Source: Methylobacterium terrae
GTDB taxonomy: Bacteria; Pseudomonadota; Alphaproteobacteria; Rhizobiales; Beijerinckiaceae
Direction: 5' to 3'
DNA: 64,000 nucleotides
NCBI RefSeq assembly: GCF_003173755.1
Contig: NZ_CP029553.1
Span: 335,001-399,000 of the forward strand
Shown: piece by piece, positions 61,145 to 64,000 of the stretch
Position numbering within the stretch: the first letter of the stretch is position 1
Layout: each line of letters starts with the position of its first letter
Made by a program: the position numbers and the translations under genes
Notes under the pieces: generated by a model
Databases searched by the model: none
The model's input: only the letters and a program-made list of their open reading frames with translations
What the model was told of the DNA's origin: nothing

Positions 61145-62374
61145 ATGACGAAGCCGAGCGCGCGAGTGTCCGTGAACGTGGCGGTGATCGGAGGCGGCCC
61201 CGCGGGCCTCTCCGCCGCCGAGATCCTGGCAGCGGGCGGCCTGCGGGTGACCGTGATCGAGCGGATGCCCTCGCCGGCCCGCAAGCTGCTGATCGCCGGA
61301 CGCGGCGGCCTCAACCTCACGCACAGCGAGCCGCTGGAGCGCTTCCTCGCCCGCTACGCCCCGCCGGAGCGACGCCTTGACGCAGCGATTCGGGAATTTC
61401 CGCCTCAGGCCCTGCGCGACTGGTGTGCGGATCTGGGCCAGCCCACCTTCGTCGGCTCGAGCGGCCGGGTGTTCCCGGAGGCCTTCAAGGCTTCGCCGCT
61501 GCTGCGGGCCTGGCTCGCCCGGCTCGACGGCCTCGGCGTGGCCCTGCGCACCCGCACCCGCTGGACCGGCTGGGACGAGGGCGGGGCGCTGACCCTCGCG
61601 GGAGACGAGGGCCCGGAGACCCTGTCCGCCGACGCGACGGTGCTGGCCCTGGGCGGGGCGAGCTGGCCGCGGCTCGGCTCGGACGGGGCCTGGGTGCCGG
61701 TGCTGGCGGCCGAGGGCATCCCCGTCGCTCCCCTGCGGCCGGCCAATGCGGGCTTCACCGCGGCGTGGTCGCCGGTCTTCGCCGAGCGCTTCGCCGGGGA
61801 ACCGCTCAAGCGCATCGCGCTCCGCCTCGGCTCCGGAACCGTGCGGGGCGAGGCGGTGATCACCCGCGAGGGGATCGAGGGCGGCGCGATCTACGCCCTG
61901 TCCCGCCCGATCCGCGAGGCGATCGAGGCCCGAGGCGAGGCCGTGGTGCAGCTCGACCTGCGGCCCGATCTCGACGCGGCGGCTCTGGCCCGCCGCCTCG
62001 CCGGCGCCCGGCCGAAGGAATCCCGCGCCACGGTGCTGCGCAAGGCCGCGGGGCTGAGCCCGCCGGCGGCCGGCCTGCTGCGCGAGGCGGTCCGCGACCT
62101 GCCGACGGAGCACGCTTCGCTCGCGGACCTGATCAAGGCGGTGCCGCTGCGCCTGACCGGCCTGCGGCCGATCGAGCGGGCGATCTCGACCGCCGGCGGC
62201 GTCGCCTTCGCGGCCCTCGACGAGCGCTTCATGCTGCGGGCACGACCCGGCACCTTCCTCGCCGGCGAGATGCTCGACTGGGAGGCGCCGACCGGCGGCT
62301 ACCTGCTCCAGGCGAGCTTCGCCAGCGGTCGGGCGGCGGCGGCGGGGGTGCTGGAATGGCTGGCGGAGCGGTGA
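61145..62374 (+). CDS. HI0933/BaiN-family FAD flavoprotein
   Basis: A 409-residue NAD(P)/FAD-dependent oxidoreductase. The FAD-binding motif is VAVIGGGPAGLSAAEILAAGG, followed by ARKLLIAGRGGLNLTHSEP (family signature) and VLALGGASWPRLGSDG. Near the C-terminus comes IERAISTAGGVAFAALDERFMLRARPGTFLAGEMLDWEAPTGGYLLQASFASG. Family members (TIGR03862 type) have been annotated as putative oxidoreductases; their substrate is unknown. The ATG at 61145 precedes the flavin motif by 9 residues. Confidence 0.93.
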   Translation: MTKPSARVSVNVAVIGGGPAGLSAAEILAAGGLRVTVIERMPSPARKLLIAGRGGLNLTHSEPLERFLARYAPPERRLDAAIREFPPQALRDWCADLGQPTFVGSSGRVFPEAFKASPLLRAWLARLDGLGVALRTRTRWTGWDEGGALTLAGDEGPETLSADATVLALGGASWPRLGSDGAWVPVLAAEGIPVAPLRPANAGFTAAWSPVFAERFAGEPLKRIALRLGSGTVRGEAVITREGIEGGAIYALSRPIREAIEARGEAVVQLDLRPDLDAAALARRLAGARPKESRATVLRKAAGLSPPAAGLLREAVRDLPTEHASLADLIKAVPLRLTGLRPIERAISTAGGVAFAALDERFMLRARPGTFLAGEMLDWEAPTGGYLLQASFASGRAAAAGVLEWLAER

Positions 62375-62616
62375 CGGCCGGCCGTCCCTTCGCCGATCGA
62401 GGTCGATGCGACCCGCACATCGACACTGCTCCGCGTCGTCCCGGGGCTCGCCGGAGGCGAGAGCCCGGGATCCGTCACCGCCGACGGTGCGGAACAGGGC
62501 GACCGGCGATCCGCTTGATCCTGCGACCATCGGCGTTCGTGGATCCCGGGCTCCGCTCCGGCGGCCCCGGGATGGCCGGGAGGGTGCGGGTCCGGCCGAG
62601 AGAGCCGGACCAATCG
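62375..62616. other. Gap with inverted REP-like copies
   Basis: No gene is visible. The gap contains two inverted copies of a GC-rich element (see 62438-62577). A GGAAC-N16-CGCT match near 62491 lies between convergent genes and is unlikely to be a promoter. Confidence 0.55.
62438..62577. repeat. Inverted pair of a 35-bp repeat element
   Basis: The left copy (62438-62473) ends with CCCGGGATCC; the right copy (62541-62577) begins GGATCCCGGG and ends CCCCGGGATGG. They match as reverse complements over about 30 bases, separated by about 67 bases. The copies also share GCCGGAG(G/C)CGAG/GCGGAGC internal sequence. A related GGATCCCGGG occurs near 5451. This is probably a dispersed intergenic repeat. 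Confidence 0.6.
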
Positions 62617-63462
62617 TCAGAGCTTCGCGCAGAACCCGACCATGCCCGACGAATCCGACGGGCACATCGCCACCGCCTCGCCGCTCTCGCGGCGGGTGAA
62701 GTTCGGGGTGCCGCCGCGCAGGCAATAGGCGGACACGAAGGTCTCGCCCTCGTCGCAGGCGAGCTCGCAATGCGGCTTGGCGCAGCCGTCGGTGCGCAGC
62801 ATCCGGAACGGCAGGGCGGCACTCGCCGTCGCGGCGCTCCCCGCCGATCCGGCCGGCCCCTGCGGCCCGGCCGGGCCCGCATCGCCCTTCGGGCCTGCGG
62901 CGCCCCTGGGACCCGCCTCGCCCTTGGGACCGGCGTCGCCTTTGGGACCTGCCTCGCCCTTGGGCCCGGCGTCGCCTTTGGGGCCCGTCTCGCCGCGGGG
63001 CCCCGCAGGGCCCGGCTCGCCTTTCGGCCCCGCGTCGCCCTTCGGCCCGGCGAGCCCGGCCATGCCCTGCGGCCCGGTCAGGCCCGGCTCGCCCTTGGCG
63101 CCCGGGGCGCCGGTGGCGCCGCAATTCGCCACCGCGATCTCGCGCGAGGCCTCGCCGGCCTTGAGCGTCGCGACGCAGTTCTGCGGCACGTAGGGCACCT
63201 TCAGGGTGAAGCGCCCGCGCTTGTCGGAGGTGACCGGGATGTCGTCGTCGAGGGTGACGACCACGCCGGCCTTGCCGACGCTGCCGGAGACGGTGAGGTC
63301 GCCGGCCTCGATCCGGGCGTCCCAGACCGTGATGGCCGGCTGCGCCGGGGCGGCGGCGCGTCCGCCGGCCGGGGCCGGCTGCTGCGCGAGGCCCGGGCCT
63401 GCCAGGACGGCACCCGCGGACAGGAGAGCGGACAGGATCAACGCGGCGCGGCGTGGACGCAT
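62617..63462 (-). CDS. Secreted collagen-like protein
   Basis: A 281-residue exported protein. A signal peptide ([21 protein letters not shown]) is followed by a beta-sandwich-like region of about 80 residues ([35 protein letters not shown]). Then about 30 uninterrupted Gly-X-Y triplets begin [19 protein letters not shown], with many [12 protein letters not shown] units, the pattern of collagen triple helices. The C-terminal globular domain has six cysteines ([36 protein letters not shown]). The ATG at 63462 is chosen; 63480 is possible. No hydroxylation is expected in bacteria; stability would come from Lys-Asp/Glu pairs. Confidence 0.9.
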   Translation of the reverse strand: MRPRRAALILSALLSAGAVLAGPGLAQQPAPAGGRAAAPAQPAITVWDARIEAGDLTVSGSVGKAGVVVTLDDDIPVTSDKRGRFTLKVPYVPQNCVATLKAGEASREIAVANCGATGAPGAKGEPGLTGPQGMAGLAGPKGDAGPKGEPGPAGPRGETGPKGDAGPKGEAGPKGDAGPKGEAGPRGAAGPKGDAGPAGPQGPAGSAGSAATASAALPFRMLRTDGCAKPHCELACDEGETFVSAYCLRGGTPNFTRRESGEAVAMCPSDSSGMVGFCAKL

Positions 63463-63569
63463 CGTTCGGCCCCAAGGCATGACGGGAAGCCCCGCTCTCG
63501 CGGGCGGCGCACCTTGGGGCGCGGTCAAGCTGCGGTCAACTGCGTAGATCCGGCCCGGTCGGGCGGTCC

Positions 63570-64000
63570 TCAGGCCTCGTCGTCGAGCACGCCCTCGAGG
63601 GCGTAGTGGCGCACCGTGCGGCGGTTGGCGATCAGCTCGTCGACGCTCGGCTCGCCCTTCAGCGCCCGGGCGATGGCGAGCTTCGTCGCCTCGTAGTTGG
63701 TGCGGTAGAGGTCCTTCCGGTCGAGGTTCGGGTCCTCGGGGCAGCGCGGGTCGAGCCAGATCATGATGATCATGCAGAGCTCGTCGAGCCCGTCGCGCGG
63801 CAGGATGCCCTCGATGATGCAGTCGACGATGGCGTCGCCGGTGGCGGCCTGGACTACGCCGCCGAGGAGCTCGACGTACTCGGCGGTGTGGATCGTCGCC
63901 TTGGTGGTCATCATCGTGGCCGGGCGCACCAGCTGGTTGAGGTCGCGCACCACGAACATCCGGGTATGGCCCTGGACCTGCCCCATCATCGAGGCGAAGG
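63570..64000 (-). CDS. Formaldehyde-activating enzyme-like protein (5' end outside window)
   Basis: A partial gene; its frame runs off the right edge (reading [17 protein letters not shown] at the boundary). The rest aligns with the C-terminal two thirds of Fae: [54 protein letters not shown] and the terminal [17 protein letters not shown] block, which matches Fae YEATKLSIQRAVNGEP. The conserved Lys of TTKATI is retained. Sequence differs enough from canonical Fae to suggest a Fae2/Fae3-type paralogue. Fae condenses formaldehyde with tetrahydromethanopterin; whether this copy does so cannot be judged, since the catalytic N-terminal His is outside the window. Confidence 0.85.
   Translation of the reverse strand, partial: FASMMGQVQGHTRMFVVRDLNQLVRPATMMTTKATIHTAEYVELLGGVVQAATGDAIVDCIIEGILPRDGLDELCMIIMIWLDPRCPEDPNLDRKDLYRTNYEATKLAIARALKGEPSVDELIANRRTVRHYALEGVLDDEA

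Noticed and set aside
62491..62516. GGAAC-N16-CGCT on the plus strand
   Set aside because: It lies between two convergent genes with no downstream gene on the plus strand. It is probably chance.
62880..63130. Regular repeats resembling a CRISPR array or satellite
   Set aside because: The period is 9 and 18 bases and encodes Gly-X-Y triplets in one frame; there are no unique spacers. It is the collagen-like coding sequence.

Overview
The window is bacterial chromosomal DNA of very high G+C with strong G/C at third codon positions and dense coding. The gene families point to an alphaproteobacterium of the Methylobacterium/Methylorubrum type: a formaldehyde-activating-enzyme homologue at the right edge, a NepR-EcfG general stress response locus with EcfG-type promoters, CsbD/DUF883 stress proteins, an Omp31-like porin, SorAB sulfite dehydrogenase, cobyric acid synthase, and many PAS/LOV sensors. 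This genus call is inference from gene content; no rRNA or marker gene is present. I saw no tRNA, rRNA, CRISPR array, integrase, transposase or prophage.

Layout. 0-4.8 kb: a Crp/Fnr regulator; an SMR (Gdx/SugE) exporter behind a two-hairpin guanidine-II (mini-ykkC) riboswitch; a small secreted protein; an OmpR/histidine-kinase pair whose locus is bracketed by 10-bp-spaced GTAAC direct repeats; a small secreted GCG-rich protein that is probably its target. 4.8-8.5 kb: a catabolic operon (cupin dioxygenase, MFS transporter, SDR, IclR regulator) with a TTGACA promoter and a perfect 15-bp palindrome. 8.6-13.4 kb: a LOV-PAS hybrid histidine kinase, a convergent chemoreceptor and a secreted protein. 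13.5-18.7 kb: an ECF sigma factor carrying a NepR-like N-terminal segment; a triple-PAS LuxR regulator behind an exact EcfG promoter; then six small CsbD/DUF883-type and membrane genes. 19-26.7 kb: a DUF1800/DUF1501 pair, a divergent Mfd-like translocase and a DUF2252 protein. 26.7-27.8 kb: a 15-bp minisatellite and an unrecognised gene.

27.9-32.1 kb: a divergent sigma54 activator (AcoR type) and its aldehyde dehydrogenase/DUF779 target, separated by TGTCGC repeats and a -24/-12 promoter. 32.1-33.9 kb: moaC-moeA. 34-35.9 kb: a Cys-rich secreted protein, nepR-ecfG, and a small helical protein. 36-42.7 kb: a bifunctional GT2-GT4 glycosyltransferase, a LysE exporter, cobQ and a porin. 42.8-44.1 kb: a divergent Rrf2 regulator and methyltransferase. 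44.2-49.1 kb: a valine-degradation operon (mmsA, acyl-CoA dehydrogenase, mmsB) divergent from a LysR gene. 49.1-52 kb: an orphan TRAP binding protein divergent from an IclR gene around a 17-bp palindrome. 52-58 kb: glgX, dusA, an orphan ureE with a long His tail, a glycine-zipper lipoprotein, a DjlA-like co-chaperone, and an AmpD-type amidase. 58-64 kb: sorAB, a TerC protein, an HI0933-family flavoprotein, a secreted collagen-like protein, and the 3' part of a fae-like gene.

Two themes run through the window. One is stress control: two EcfG-type sigma genes, one NepR, three or four candidate EcfG promoters and a CsbD cluster. The other is compact regulator-target pairs whose operators can be read directly from the sequence. 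Two kinds of repeat recur in gaps: 14-15-bp tandem minisatellites, and CCCTCTCC...GGAGAGGG palindromes.
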